A DNA stretch of 64,000 nucleotides from Actinomycetes bacterium (GTDB lineage: Bacteria; Actinomycetota; Actinomycetes; Actinomycetales; Actinomycetaceae). This document shows positions 29,017-38,376 of this stretch, in pieces; the stretch's first letter is position 1; the number at the start of each line of letters is the position of its first letter. Both the position numbers and the translations under genes were made by a program. The DNA lies in contig JAEWHO010000030.1 of assembly GCA_023387755.1 (NCBI GenBank), positions 4,830-68,829 on the forward strand. Reading direction: 5' to 3'. The notes under the pieces are model-generated. The model was not told where the DNA came from. It did not search any database and saw only the letters and a list, made by a program, of their open reading frames with translations.

Positions 29017-30495
29017 CTAACGGAATGCGGGCGCGATTAGCGGCCAAGGATCGCGGACTTCCAGCAGCCGCGCCAAACGCAGGAGCAGCCCCTCCTCACC
29101 GGGCCGCACCGCGCCCACATGGACGCCGCACGGCAGCGGGGTATCAGTGGGATGAATAGGCACGGAGATCGCCGGCGCCCCCGTCATATTCCAAACACTC
29201 CCCCACGGTGTAAACCGTTTTTGGGCCTCAAAATCGGCTGCCGGGTCAGCCAGCTGCAGCTGTTCCGGGGGCACGGCCGGGCTGCTGAGGGTGGGGCTAA
29301 TAATGACGTCAAACTGCTTCCAGTGCCGGTAGATTTGCCGGCTGAGCCGCTGTAATTCAGTTATTGCCGCCGCATATTCTTGGCCGCTCACGCCCACCCC
29401 TTGTACCCGCAGCCACCGCGTAAGAGGCATGAGCTCACCCTCGCGTTCTGGCGGCACCGGTACACTGGCCGCCCCCACCGCCCACAGCGGCGTGAAGCTC
29501 TCCCACTGTTCGGCAGTGATCGCGCGGCTGGTTTCTTCCACCTCACACCCGGCTGCTTGCACATGCTCGATGGCGCGAGTGAGTGCCGCCCGTGTGCCCG
29601 GATGTAGCTCCACGTCGGGCACATTCAACGGTTCGGTCAGAACTCCGACTCGCACCGCCCGCCCGTGATGGCGCGCCAACTCCCCGGCCGCCTCGGCAGC
29701 GACCAGCGCGGCTGCCCACCCCTCGCCTTCCCCGCCGGGTGCGGTGAAGTAATCATCCGGCCCGGAGCCGGCAATCGCGTCCAACGCGAGCGCCGCATCG
29801 GTGACGGTGCGAGTAAGCACCCCGTCGGTCACTAGTCCCGGCCCGGCAGTGTTGTAGGGCCCGGGAGACACCCGCCCGCGGCTGGGTTTCAGCCCGACGA
29901 CGCCGCAGCACGCTGCGGGGATGCGGATCGATCCGCCGCCGTCACTGCCGTGGGCCAGGGGCGTGTAGCCGGCGGCGAGGGCGGCGGCTGCGCCGCCGGA
30001 GGAGCCGCCCGCCGTCGTCGATATATCCCACGGATTGCGGGCCGGGCATTGCCCACGTGGCTCGGTATATGCGGGGAGTCCGAACTCGGGAGTGGTGGTT
30101 TTGCCGAGCATCACCGTACCGGCGTCCGCCAAGCGGGCGGCAATACCATCGGTTATCTGGGCCCGGTTTCCGCGCAGTATTGGCGTACCCGCTTCGAAGG
30201 GTTCCCCGGCCACCTGAGTGAGGTCTTTGATGGGGCAGGGCACTCCGAGCAGGGGCCGGGGATCGCCGTCGTGGATCGCCTGCCGGGCCGTTTCCGCATC
30301 CTGCAGTGCGCGCTCCCGGCTCACATGCACGAAAGCACCGGTGAGGTGGTTGGTGTCGTCAATGCGATCTAGCAAATGCCGGGTGACCTCAACGGGGTCC
30401 ATATCCCCACGCCGATAGGCGGCGGCGAGTTCACTGGCGGACATGTGGGCGATCTGAGTGGGGAGGTCTCGCCCTGGCTCAGGTGACACAATCAT
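29017..30495 (-). CDS. Amidase signature family hydrolase
   Basis: Amidase of about 492 residues. The Ser-cisSer-Lys triad is visible: lysine in CPIKDLTQ, cis-serine in [11 protein letters not shown], and nucleophile serine in [15 protein letters not shown]. Length is normal for the family, which includes GatA, indoleacetamide hydrolases and nylon-oligomer hydrolases. No GatB or GatC gene is adjacent, so it is more likely a general amidase. The ATG at 30495 lacks a clear ribosome binding site and follows a strong terminator by about 13 bases; an internal ATG at 30444 is an alternative. The substrate is unknown. Confidence 0.85.
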   Translation of the reverse strand: MIVSPEPGRDLPTQIAHMSASELAAAYRRGDMDPVEVTRHLLDRIDDTNHLTGAFVHVSRERALQDAETARQAIHDGDPRPLLGVPCPIKDLTQVAGEPFEAGTPILRGNRAQITDGIAARLADAGTVMLGKTTTPEFGLPAYTEPRGQCPARNPWDISTTAGGSSGGAAAALAAGYTPLAHGSDGGGSIRIPAACCGVVGLKPSRGRVSPGPYNTAGPGLVTDGVLTRTVTDAALALDAIAGSGPDDYFTAPGGEGEGWAAALVAAEAAGELARHHGRAVRVGVLTEPLNVPDVELHPGTRAALTRAIEHVQAAGCEVEETSRAITAEQWESFTPLWAVGAASVPVPPEREGELMPLTRWLRVQGVGVSGQEYAAAITELQRLSRQIYRHWKQFDVIISPTLSSPAVPPEQLQLADPAADFEAQKRFTPWGSVWNMTGAPAISVPIHPTDTPLPCGVHVGAVRPGEEGLLLRLARLLEVRDPWPLIAPAFR

Positions 30496-30507
30496 GGTGA
30501 TAAAACA

Positions 30508-30540
30508 CGTGTGCTGACACCGCTGAGGTGTCAGCACACG
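30508..30540 (-). terminator. Terminator after Tat-exported protein gene
   Basis: A 14-bp perfect stem (arms CGTGTGCTGACACC and complement) with a five-base loop, followed by TTTTA on the minus strand. It ends the upstream gene just before the amidase start. Confidence 0.85.
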
Positions 30541-30596
30541 CTGCTATTAGAGGACACAGGCACCAGCGGACGGCCCGAGGGCCGATTGCTGGCAGC

Positions 30597-31382
30597 CTAG
30601 CACTTGGCCGGCAGAAGTTTGGCAGCGCTGGTGAATTTCACGAATTCGCAGCTGCCATCAGGGTACGTGGTGGAGGTGTTATTGCCGCCGGCACCACAGC
30701 TGGAGCCATTGGACCCCTCGGCCGCAGTCGCGCCGGACTGGTAGGCCCAGTTAATCTCCGGGAAGCACAGCTGGTCGCCGGACTTCGCAATGTAGTAGTG
30801 CGGCTGATTGCGGGTCTTAGAGGTAGACTTGCGCAGCGGCACTCGCCATTTCAGCGTCCCGCCGGCCCCGCCGACGCCTGCGGCCTGAATGGTAGAGGTC
30901 ATGGTGGCACCGGGGACGGCCCCAAAGGCGGCGGAGTCGTAGCCCAGAATCTTAGTGCAGCCATACGTGGCCCAATCGAAGTCGCGCCGGGCTGAGATCG
31001 TGACGATAGTGGTGTTCACCTGACCCGATACGCTGGAGGTCGCGCTGGCGGTCCAGTCACCGTTAGCGGCGTAAGACAAAATCTCCCTACCCCCGCCCGG
31101 GACGACGCCGGGCACGTAGGCGGTGGAACCATCCGCGGTGATGACGATCTCCACGCACTCACCCGCCCGCATACTACCCACAAAGGAGTAGTAAAGGCCC
31201 ATAGTTTGACCGTTGATCGAACCGCCACCATAGTCGATGCGGCACAGGCTTCCCCCGCAAGGCACGGACGCGGCAGTAACTGGCGCAGTGGATGCCACTG
31301 CGATGATGGGCGCGGCCCACGCGGCCCCCTTAGCCAAGGCGCGCCGAGATATCTCCTGAGGGCGATCATGAGAAACAGACAT
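30597..31382 (-). CDS. Tat-exported protein of unknown function
   Basis: Secreted protein of 261 residues. The N-terminus has a twin-arginine signal: SRRALAKGAAWAAP then IIAVASTAPVTAAS, with likely cleavage after AxA. The same signal type (K-G-A-A-W-A-x-P) begins the two proteins at 43.9 and 45.0 kb, but the mature part is unrelated. The mature part is rich in Gly, Ser and Thr and has seven or more cysteines, including CGGSLC and the terminal LLPAKC, suggesting disulfides after folding or export. The ATG at 31382 has AAGGAA upstream and gives the signal peptide its normal length. No membrane or sortase anchor is seen. Function not recognised. Confidence 0.7.
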   Translation of the reverse strand: MSVSHDRPQEISRRALAKGAAWAAPIIAVASTAPVTAASVPCGGSLCRIDYGGGSINGQTMGLYYSFVGSMRAGECVEIVITADGSTAYVPGVVPGGGREILSYAANGDWTASATSSVSGQVNTTIVTISARRDFDWATYGCTKILGYDSAAFGAVPGATMTSTIQAAGVGGAGGTLKWRVPLRKSTSKTRNQPHYYIAKSGDQLCFPEINWAYQSGATAAEGSNGSSCGAGGNNTSTTYPDGSCEFVKFTSAAKLLPAKC

Positions 31383-31878
31383 GAAATGTTCCTTCGCAAT
31401 AAGAATCGTGTGGGTACCGGGCACAGCGGAGAGCTGAACGTCCCGTCCCGCAGAGCCCGAGCGACGCTTATTTTCAGCGCTGCTCATCACCTTTAACCAT
31501 CGCTAATGACCGACCTTAACAAAAACTCAACTACCAGAACACTAGCTAAGACGTTTTTGTAATCACACTTAGCATTTATTCACATCCACAAGCCCTCGCC
31601 CGCCAGAGTTTGCCACACAGGCGGGACTTTTGCCCCATATCACCCGGAAACCCCGGCCCCCTCTCGGGCAACCAAGCCGGATTACCCGCACGTGAGATTG
31701 GCTTGACAAACCAGCATTCATATGAGCTGATCCCGGTTTGCAAGGTTTTTACCTACATATGCTGGATAAATCCCTCAGCCTGTTGGGGGTGAGGTGACCG
31801 GCGTGCGTTTATTTTGCGGGCGCGGAATGAACAGGGCATGCTTTAACCACTACATTCGTCAGCGAGGAAGGATCCCTC
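31383..31878. other. Divergent AT-rich gap of about 500 bases
   Basis: No gene is supported. It carries promoters for the Tat protein (minus) and the antitoxin-like gene (plus). A perfect DnaA-box sequence TTATTCACA is at 31576-31584, and a TTGACA hexamer is at 31704-31709, followed by an imperfect inverted repeat built on CCAGCAT and ATGCTGG. The base composition of the middle part is clearly more AT-rich than the flanks. Confidence 0.45.
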
Positions 31879-32130
31879 ATGGGCTTGTCCGATTTTGTTA
31901 ATAAGGCCAAGGAGCAGCTGAACTCCGACAAGGCTGAGCAGATATCTGACTCTGCGCTCGATAAAGCTGCCCAGTTCGCCTCCGAAAAAACCGGCGGGAA
32001 GTACGACGACAAGATTCAGTCGGCACGCAACGCCATTGATGATCGCATCGGTAACGCCGGCCCCACTCCGGCCTCCGCTCCGACTGACACCCCGGAAATC
32101 CCGCAACAGGGCAGCGAGCCCACCCAGTAA
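31879..32130 (+). CDS. MT0933-like antitoxin family protein
   Basis: Small hydrophilic protein of 83 residues. The opening MGLSDFVNKAKEQ and the later EKTGGKYDDKI match the actinobacterial family named after Mycobacterium MT0933/Rv0909, annotated as antitoxin. The tail is rich in Pro, Thr and Gln. No toxin gene lies next to it, so it is either an orphan antitoxin or has a different role such as a stress-related DNA or protein binder. GGAAGGA precedes the ATG and a terminator follows. Confidence 0.7.
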   Translation: MGLSDFVNKAKEQLNSDKAEQISDSALDKAAQFASEKTGGKYDDKIQSARNAIDDRIGNAGPTPASAPTDTPEIPQQGSEPTQ

Positions 32131-32144
32131 CGCGACGTCCCAGG

Positions 32145-32174
32145 AAGGTGGCGCTGGTTATCCAGCGCCACCTT
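32145..32174 (+). terminator. Terminator after antitoxin-like gene
   Basis: Arms AAGGTGGCGCTGG and CCAGCGCCACCTT (13 bp) with loop TTAT, then CGTCGTTTT. A typical intrinsic terminator 15 bases after the stop. Confidence 0.88.
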
Positions 32175-32196
32175 CGTCGTTTTGGGGGCAACCCAC

Positions 32197-32202
32197 TACC
32201 CT
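32197..32202 (+). promoter_or_regulatory. Leaderless -10 box for MFS gene
   Basis: TACCCT ends six bases before the ATG at 32209. There is no ribosome binding site, and the terminator of the preceding gene is only 35 bases away, so a leaderless start is the simplest reading. Confidence 0.55.
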
Positions 32203-32208
32203 AGGCTT

Positions 32209-33426
32209 ATGACCCCGCCCGGCCGGATGACCCACCCGCAGATGCAGCGCGCCCGTATAGCCGTCACAGTTCTGTTCTTTACCAATGGCGCAATCTTTGC
32301 CAACGTCCTGCCGCGATACCCGATGGTCAAGGATGAGCTGGCCGTCAATGCCGCCACCTTCGGCGCGCTCGTTGCCTGCTTCCCAGCCGGGGCGATGATC
32401 GCGGGGTTGGCCGCCGGGCGAGTTATTCGCCGATACTCCTCGGCCAGCACCGCCGTCGTCGGAACATATATCGTGGCCGCCGCCCTCGCCGGGGCCGCCC
32501 TCGCGCTCCAGATCCACCCGCTCCTTTTCGGGGCCGCCATGTTCCTCGGCGGGGCCGCCGACGCCATCGTGGACGTCGCCCAAAACGCACACGGTATGCG
32601 CGTACAACGCCATTACGGCCGCTCGATTATTAACGGGTTTCACGCCGCCTGGTCCGCCGGAGCCGTCACCGGCGGGCTGTGTGGATCCGCCGCCCAAACC
32701 GCCGGCTTACCGCTGGTGGCCCACCTGGCGATATCGGGGATTATTTTTGCCGGGGCTGCCCTGGCGGTACGCAGATGGGCCCTGCCGGGTTTAGATACCG
32801 ATGAGGTCACGCTCGACGACGCCGCGCCCGCTCGCCCCGCTGCCTCGCCGCGGCTATCCCAATCCGCAGGCACCGTACTGGCAGCACTCGCGGTAGTGGC
32901 CCTGGCCGGGACCTTCGTTGAAGATGCCGGCAACACCTGGTCAGCCATCTATATGCGCGATGTTGCGCTGGCTCCCGGCCACCTCACCGGCCTAGCGTTC
33001 GTAGCTATGGTAGGCGCCCAGTTCGTGGGCCGCCTGACCGGGGATCGCCTGACTGACCGGTTCGGGGCCCGCGCGGTCGCCGTCGTCGGGGGTATCCTCA
33101 TCGCTGCCGGGTTCATCCCCATGCTCACCTGGCCCCACGCCGCCTCCACGATCGCGGCCTTCACGCTAGCCGGATTCGGGTGCGCCACTCTAGTTCCAGC
33201 GGCCTTCGACGCCGCCGACCGGCTGCCCGGCCTACCGGTCGGCACCGGGCTAACGCTCATCGGTTGGCTTATGCGCCTGGCTTTCCTGGCAGGGCCACCG
33301 GTGATCGGCTGGATTGCAGACGCCGTAAGCCTGCGTGCAGGCCTTGCGATTATCCCCATGGGTGCACTCGCTCTTTTATTCGCTTCTCGCGTCTTGCCAG
33401 GCCGCCATGGCAGACTTACCCCATGA
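32209..33426 (+). CDS. MFS transporter
   Basis: Membrane transporter of 405 residues with about 12 transmembrane helices. After helix 1 (VLFFTNGAIFANVLPRYP) comes the family pattern of a basic loop, GRVIRRYSS, and in the second half GDRLTDRFGAR with GCATLVPAAFDAADRL. It resembles the fucose-permease/YbjJ-like group of the superfamily, where G-A-x-x-A-x-D-V is common, but the substrate is not known. The ATG at 32209 is chosen for its leaderless promoter; a TTG nine codons upstream lies too near the terminator. Its stop overlaps the prolyl oligopeptidase start (ATGA), so the two are co-translated. Confidence 0.85.
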   Translation: MTPPGRMTHPQMQRARIAVTVLFFTNGAIFANVLPRYPMVKDELAVNAATFGALVACFPAGAMIAGLAAGRVIRRYSSASTAVVGTYIVAAALAGAALALQIHPLLFGAAMFLGGAADAIVDVAQNAHGMRVQRHYGRSIINGFHAAWSAGAVTGGLCGSAAQTAGLPLVAHLAISGIIFAGAALAVRRWALPGLDTDEVTLDDAAPARPAASPRLSQSAGTVLAALAVVALAGTFVEDAGNTWSAIYMRDVALAPGHLTGLAFVAMVGAQFVGRLTGDRLTDRFGARAVAVVGGILIAAGFIPMLTWPHAASTIAAFTLAGFGCATLVPAAFDAADRLPGLPVGTGLTLIGWLMRLAFLAGPPVIGWIADAVSLRAGLAIIPMGALALLFASRVLPGRHGRLTP

Positions 33427-35492
33427 CGAAATCTCCGGCCACCACTCCCACGCCAGCCCCCGCCGAGCATCTCGCCTTCCTGGATGAAATCGAGGGAGAG
33501 GCAGCCCTCGCCTGGGTGGACGAACGCCAAGCCGATGCCGATAGCCGCCTGGCAACCGCGCGTTTTAGGGAGCTGCAAACGGACATTCGCACCATCCTTG
33601 ATTCTGACGACAAAATCCCCGGCGTCTCCGAGTGCGGCGAGTACCTCTATAACTTCTGGACCGACGCCGCCCACCAGCGGGGCCTGTGGCGGCGGACCAC
33701 GTGGGAGTCCTACCGTAGTGACAACCCGCAATGGGAGGTGCTGCTCGATATTGACGCTCTCAGTGAGGCCGAAGATACACAGTGGGTGTGGCACGGCGCC
33801 CAGGTGTTGCGCCCGAGCTGCACGCGCGCACTGGTGCATCTTTCGCGCGGCGGCTCCGATGCCGATATCACCCGTGAATTCGATCTTGAGACTAAGCAAT
33901 TCCTGCCCGATGGGTTCTCCCGCGCCGAGTGTAAGGGCTTCATGGCGTGGGCGGACACTGCCGGGGATACCGTCCTCGTCGGGGCTGACTTCGGAGAGGG
34001 GACGCTCACAGACTCCGGCTATCCGCGGATCGTGAAGCGGGTGCGGCGGGGCCAGGATCTGGCCGACGGCGAGGTGCTGTTCACCGCAGACTCGACCGAT
34101 ATTTCCGCCGGGGCCAGTTACCACCGCCTGACCGGGCGCACCTTCGTTAGTAGCGCCGTCACCTTCTACACCAACCGCACCTATGACGTCACCTCCGGCG
34201 AACCGCTGCTTATCGACGTCCCCGAATCCGCCGACTGCCTCATCTGGCGTGACCACCTGCTGGTTTTACTGCGCCACGACTGGGAGGAGCTACAGGCTAC
34301 TGCCGGGAGCGTGCTCGCTTTTGATTACGCCGATTTCCTGGCTGGTGGCCGGGATTGCACTACACTCTTCACGCCCGATGATCACTCCACTATGGAGGAC
34401 ATCACCTGCACCCGCCATCACGTGCACATCACCGTCTTGCGGGACGTACACGCGCGCCCGTTCATCCACACCCCGCAGCCGGATGGCAGTTGGCACTCCC
34501 GCCCGCTCGACCTACCTGACACCCCGTTTGCCTCGCTCCACCTGGGCGCAGTCAATGCCGATGAGTCCGACGATCTGTGGCTTTTCTCCGACTCCTTTAC
34601 CACCCCCTCTAGCCTGCAGGTGGCACGCATTGATGAGGCCGGGCAGGTGCGCGAGCTGGAAACATTAAAGACGCTGCCCGCCTATTTCGATGCCACCGGC
34701 GTTCAGGTGAGCCAGCATTTTGCGACGTCGTCGGACGGCACTCGCATCCCCTACTTTGTACTCACCCCACCCACCGACGCCCCGGGCCCGCGCCCCACGT
34801 TGCTCTACGGGTACGGCGGTTTTGAAATTAGCCTGACCCCCGGGTATATGCCGGGTGTGGGTAAGGCGTGGCTGGAGCGCGGCGGTGTTTACGTGATCGC
34901 GAATATCCGCGGCGGCGGAGAGTACGGCCCGCGCTGGCACCAGGCGGCGCTGAAAGAAAATCGGCACCGCGCATATGAAGATTTCGCGGCCGTCGCCCGG
35001 GATTTGGTGGAACGCGGCACGACGACGGCGTCCCAATTGGGGGCCATGGGAGGTTCTAACGGCGGTCTACTCATGGGCATGATGCTCACCAAGTATCCCG
35101 AGCTGTTTGGGGCGATCGTATGCCAGGTGCCACTCCTGGATATGCGCCGCTACCACACACTGCTAGCCGGAGCCTCTTGGCAGGCCGAATACGGTAATCC
35201 CGATATTGACGAGCAGTGGGAGTTCATCCGCACCTTCTCGCCCTTCCACATCTTTGATCCGGAGGGCACCTACCCGCCGGTCCTGTTCACCACCTCCACC
35301 CGCGATGACCGAGTACACCCGGCCCACGCCCGCACGATGGCATATCAGATGCTCGCGGCGGGTAAGGATGTGACCTACGTGGAGAATAAGGAAGGCGGGC
35401 ACGCCGGTGCCTCAACCAGCGAGCAGCGCGCACGGATGAGCGCCTACGCGTTCGAGTTCCTGTGGCAGAAGCTCTCCCCTTCCCACAGCTAG
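33423..35492 (+). CDS. Prolyl oligopeptidase family protein (S9A)
   Basis: Serine peptidase of 689 residues cutting small peptides after proline. The N-terminal seven-bladed propeller spans about 70-400, and the C-terminal alpha/beta hydrolase domain carries nucleophile serine in MGGSNGGLL, aspartate in TSTRDDRVHP and histidine in EGGHAGAS. The stretch GYGGFEISLTPGY and NIRGGGEYG are family signatures. There is no signal peptide, so it is cytoplasmic. It overlaps the MFS gene by four bases; peptide uptake followed by cleavage is an attractive but unproven link. Confidence 0.92.
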   Translation: MTKSPATTPTPAPAEHLAFLDEIEGEAALAWVDERQADADSRLATARFRELQTDIRTILDSDDKIPGVSECGEYLYNFWTDAAHQRGLWRRTTWESYRSDNPQWEVLLDIDALSEAEDTQWVWHGAQVLRPSCTRALVHLSRGGSDADITREFDLETKQFLPDGFSRAECKGFMAWADTAGDTVLVGADFGEGTLTDSGYPRIVKRVRRGQDLADGEVLFTADSTDISAGASYHRLTGRTFVSSAVTFYTNRTYDVTSGEPLLIDVPESADCLIWRDHLLVLLRHDWEELQATAGSVLAFDYADFLAGGRDCTTLFTPDDHSTMEDITCTRHHVHITVLRDVHARPFIHTPQPDGSWHSRPLDLPDTPFASLHLGAVNADESDDLWLFSDSFTTPSSLQVARIDEAGQVRELETLKTLPAYFDATGVQVSQHFATSSDGTRIPYFVLTPPTDAPGPRPTLLYGYGGFEISLTPGYMPGVGKAWLERGGVYVIANIRGGGEYGPRWHQAALKENRHRAYEDFAAVARDLVERGTTTASQLGAMGGSNGGLLMGMMLTKYPELFGAIVCQVPLLDMRRYHTLLAGASWQAEYGNPDIDEQWEFIRTFSPFHIFDPEGTYPPVLFTTSTRDDRVHPAHARTMAYQMLAAGKDVTYVENKEGGHAGASTSEQRARMSAYAFEFLWQKLSPSHS

Positions 35493-35610
35493 GAGAAGCT
35501 ACCGAAGGCAGGGCCCCGTTTAGCCTTCCCGCACCTGTAACGTGCACGTGCGGCATCATCAACGACCGCAGAGCATACATGGTCGGCATGTGAGCAGAGC
35601 AACGCCACCC

Positions 35611-35635
35611 ACACTAGGTTTTATCGACTTAGTGT
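35611..35635. promoter_or_regulatory. Inverted repeat upstream of DUF2871 gene
   Basis: ACACTA and TAGTGT separated by 13 bases, 42 bases before the ATG. It is a plausible operator for an unidentified regulator. The sequence alone does not name one. Confidence 0.35.
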
Positions 35636-35676
35636 CAATATAATGGCGGCAGCATATTTACCAGAAAGGATCTCTC

Positions 35677-36126
35677 ATGGACGCTGCCCCCACCCTCATC
35701 CGCTGGGCTGCCGGTTCCACTGCTGCCGGATTAGTCGCCGGTGTGGCGTATCGGGAACTGACCCGCTCCTTCGACGTCGTCCCCCACACCCAACTCTCGG
35801 TGGTGCACACTCACCTACTCACCTTGGGGACGGTGATGTTCCTCCTGTTCGCCGTCATCGAGCGCGTCTTCCATTTTTCTGGCCACCGCCTCTACCGCCC
35901 ATTCCTGTTCACCTACTGCGGCGGTTTCATTGTGACGACGGCGATGCAGTTCACCATCGGCACCCTGCAGCTCTACGGAAAGAGCCACTCTGCGGCATTG
36001 TCCGGCATCTCCGGGCTGGGGCATATCCTGCTCACGCTTGGGTTCGCGTTCTTCTTCATTGCGCTGCTGAACGCTGTCAGTGAAAAGGATGCCCGCCCAG
36101 TTGCTCGTGATTCACGCGCTTCCTAG
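35677..36126 (+). CDS. DUF2871 family membrane protein
   Basis: Small membrane protein of 149 residues with four transmembrane helices. The first helix leads to YRELTRSFD and then TQLSVVHTHLLTLGTVMFLLF, the signature region of DUF2871 with two histidines that could bind metal or heme. Another histidine occurs in SGLGHILLTLG. The family has no known function. AAAGGA lies upstream of the ATG, and a putative operator is present further up. Confidence 0.8.
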   Translation: MDAAPTLIRWAAGSTAAGLVAGVAYRELTRSFDVVPHTQLSVVHTHLLTLGTVMFLLFAVIERVFHFSGHRLYRPFLFTYCGGFIVTTAMQFTIGTLQLYGKSHSAALSGISGLGHILLTLGFAFFFIALLNAVSEKDARPVARDSRAS

Positions 36127-36200
36127 GCTAGATAGCAGCCGGCGGAGATTCCGCCGCTGCGCCGTTGCATAGACGCAAGCGCCCTGAATGAAGGAGCGAT

Positions 36201-36644
36201 ATGTCCGAGCAGAAATCCCCATACATTGACGAAAGCATTGACCACGGCCCGCATCCGTACGTGGTGAACATCGAAGAAGAAACCCTCAATAACGAGCTGT
36301 TCCGCCAGACCATCTGGACCGGCAAGCATATCCAGGCAACCGTTATGACCATCCCCGTCGGCGGAGATATCGGCCTGGAAGTTCACGAGGAGAACGACCA
36401 GTTCATCCGTATCGAGCAGGGGCGCGGTCGCTGCCAGATGGGCCCGGCTGAGGACGACCTGTCCTTTGAGAAGGAAGTAGAGGATGATTGGTCCATCTTC
36501 GTTCCGGCCGGCCAGTGGCATAATGTCACCAATATTGGTGACGAACCGCTGAAGCTCTACACCGTCTACGGCCCGGCCGATCACCTGCCCGGTACCATCC
36601 ATAAGACCCAGCAGGACGCCGAGGACGATCCGAACGAAGACTAG
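36201..36644 (+). CDS. Cupin domain protein
   Basis: Single-cupin protein of 147 residues. Cupin motif 1 reads GLEVHEENDQFIRIEQGRG with glutamate/histidine metal ligands, and motif 2 reads FVPAGQWHNVTN. Such proteins can be isomerases, sugar epimerases or small-molecule sensors. The N-terminus (YIDESIDHGPHPYVVNIEE) is seen in a subgroup of bacterial cupins without known function. AAGGAG lies before the ATG and a very strong terminator follows. Metal binding is predicted; reaction unknown. Confidence 0.82.
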   Translation: MSEQKSPYIDESIDHGPHPYVVNIEEETLNNELFRQTIWTGKHIQATVMTIPVGGDIGLEVHEENDQFIRIEQGRGRCQMGPAEDDLSFEKEVEDDWSIFVPAGQWHNVTNIGDEPLKLYTVYGPADHLPGTIHKTQQDAEDDPNED

Positions 36645-36654
36645 TCAATGACAA

Positions 36655-36694
36655 CGCGAATGGGCGGTGGGGGTATCCCCACCGCCCATTCGCG
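36655..36694. terminator. Strong terminator between cupin and hspR genes
   Basis: A perfect 18-bp stem (CGCGAATGGGCGGTGGGG arm) with loop GTAT. It lies between convergent genes and probably works for both. Confidence 0.88.
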
Positions 36695-36806
36695 TCTGTC
36701 GGCTCGCACCTGTCAGTTATTCGCCCTAGCTCGCCATTGGTCCGTCACCTCTTGCAAGCCGCCCCGTTCTGGGCCGGCGGTTGCACCGCAGGGTGGAGCC
36801 CTGTGT

Positions 36807-37256
36807 TCACCCCCAGTGGATGCTGCGCGAAGGGTGGATGATAAGTTCCTGCCCCGTGAGCGTGCGCACCCGCCGCCGCGTCCCCATGGGCACGACGACG
36901 ACTTCCCCGGCCGGCCCGGCCGAGAACACCCGGTGTGACCGGCGCGCGTCGGCTTCTTCCCGCAGTCGCGCCACCTCCCGGCGGGCCCGACGCAGCTCGC
37001 CGCGCAGCCGCATAATCTCGCGTATTCCCGCCAGGTTGATTCCTTCTTCCTGGGACAGGCGCTGGACTTCGCGCAGAGCTTCGACGTCATCGAGGGAATA
37101 CCTACGGCCCCGGCCCCGAGTACGCGAAGGGATCACCAAACCCAGGCGGTCGTACTGGCGCAGGGTTTGCGGGTGCATTCCGGCCAGCTCGGCCGCCACC
37201 GAGATCACGAAGATCGGGGCGTCCGCAGGGGGTTGGGCGCGCTTATGCTCGGCCAC
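36807..37256 (-). CDS. hspR: Heat shock repressor HspR, MerR family
   Basis: Represses the dnaK operon and clpB by binding HAIR sequences, with DnaK as corepressor in studied actinobacteria. The 149-residue protein has the MerR helix-turn-helix (VISVAAELAGMHPQTLRQYDRLGLV), the wing with SRTRGRGRRYS, and a short coiled coil rich in Arg and Glu. It is the last gene of the operon, starts with GTG and is two bases after dnaJ. The presence of three HAIR operators in this window supports its function. Confidence 0.95.
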   Translation of the reverse strand: MAEHKRAQPPADAPIFVISVAAELAGMHPQTLRQYDRLGLVIPSRTRGRGRRYSLDDVEALREVQRLSQEEGINLAGIREIMRLRGELRRARREVARLREEADARRSHRVFSAGPAGEVVVVPMGTRRRVRTLTGQELIIHPSRSIHWG

Positions 37257-37258
37257 GG

Positions 37259-38251
37259 TTACTCACCAGCCTGCCGGATCAAATCCGCGCGCGGGTCGGT
37301 GAAGCTGAGACTCTCAATCGCGGCCTTTTCCTCATCGCTGACCGTTTGCGGCACCACTACCTGGGTGGTGGCGAGCAGGTCACCGGTGCCGTTCTTGGTG
37401 GCAATCCCGCGCCCCTTCACCCGCAGCACGCGCCCGGAGGGAGTGCCCGGGCGGACCTTCACGCGGACGGTGCCGCCATCGAGGGTGGGCACAGGAACGG
37501 TAGCGCCAAGAGTGGCTTCCGCGAAGGTCAGTGGGAGGTCTACCCGCAGATCCTTACCGTCGGCGGTAAAAACGGGATGCGGGGTTACGCTCACGCGCAC
37601 GACCATATCCCCGTTCGGCCCGCCATGAGCACCGGGGTGGCCCTTGCCGCGCAGGCGGATCTTCTGCCCGTCTTTCACTCCCGCCGGGATACGCACATTG
37701 ATGCTGCGGCCGCCTACCTGCAGACTCACCTGCGCACCGGCGACGGCCTCACGGAAACTAATGGTGGTGGCGGCGTTAAGGTCGGCGCCCTTTTCCGGTT
37801 GCCGGGAGAACCCGAATCCTCCGCCCCCAAAGTTTTGGGCGTCGAAGCCGCCCCGCTGGCTACCGCCAAACATCTTTAGCAGATCATCGAGCGACGCCGC
37901 TCCCCCGCCCGAGGTCTGGAAGCGGCCACCGCCGCCCCCAAACATGCCGGAGAAGATATCTTCGAAACCGCCCGCTCCTGGCCCGCCGCTGCCAGCGGAG
38001 AAACGCGCTCCCCCACCGGCCATAGCGCGGATGGCATCATACTGCTGGCGCTGCTGGGCATCGGAGAGGACCGCGTAGGCCTCCCCCACGTCCTTGAAAC
38101 GCTGCTCGGCGCTCGCATCTCCCGGGTTTTTATCCGGGTGGTACTGCCGCGCGAGTTTGCGGTAGGCCTTCTTAATGGCCGCGGGCTCGGCGTCCTTGGG
38201 CACACCTAAGATCGCGTAGAAGTCTTTATCCATCCAGTCTTGACTCGCCAA
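37259..38251 (-). CDS. dnaJ: DnaJ-type co-chaperone without zinc finger
   Basis: Stimulates DnaK ATPase and delivers substrates. The J domain (about residues 8-75) includes the essential HPD in QYHPDKNPG; a Gly/Phe-rich stretch (about 80-155) follows; then two beta-barrel C-terminal domains (from [13 protein letters not shown]). There are no CxxCxGxG repeats and no cysteine at all, so it is a type II (CbpA-like) J protein of 330 residues. It starts with TTG, because AAAGGAGGTGA sits nine bases upstream; an ATG six codons later lies too far from that site. It is between grpE and hspR. Confidence 0.92.
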   Translation of the reverse strand: MASQDWMDKDFYAILGVPKDAEPAAIKKAYRKLARQYHPDKNPGDASAEQRFKDVGEAYAVLSDAQQRQQYDAIRAMAGGGARFSAGSGGPGAGGFEDIFSGMFGGGGGRFQTSGGGAASLDDLLKMFGGSQRGGFDAQNFGGGGFGFSRQPEKGADLNAATTISFREAVAGAQVSLQVGGRSINVRIPAGVKDGQKIRLRGKGHPGAHGGPNGDMVVRVSVTPHPVFTADGKDLRVDLPLTFAEATLGATVPVPTLDGGTVRVKVRPGTPSGRVLRVKGRGIATKNGTGDLLATTQVVVPQTVSDEEKAAIESLSFTDPRADLIRQAGE

Positions 38252-38331
38252 GACGCCTCACCTCCTTTGATCGGTATTGCCGGTATCCCGGCTGTATTGA
38301 GTATCTGAAATGTTTTTCCTGCACTTGGTGG

Positions 38332-38360
38332 CGGTGCCGGGGGCATTGCCCCCGGCACCG
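38332..38360 (-). terminator. Hairpin between grpE and dnaJ
   Basis: A perfect 13-bp stem, arms CGGTGCCGGGGGC and complement, with a three-base loop. It lies inside the heat-shock operon, in a 125-base gap, and has no T-run. It may act as an attenuator or processing site to lower dnaJ and hspR expression. Confidence 0.55.
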
Positions 38361-38376
38361 GCCTGTAATGGTTCTG

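Noticed and set aside
31610..31792. 60-codon frame in the gap before the antitoxin-like gene
   Set aside because: No ribosome binding site and no similarity; the AT-rich region looks regulatory.
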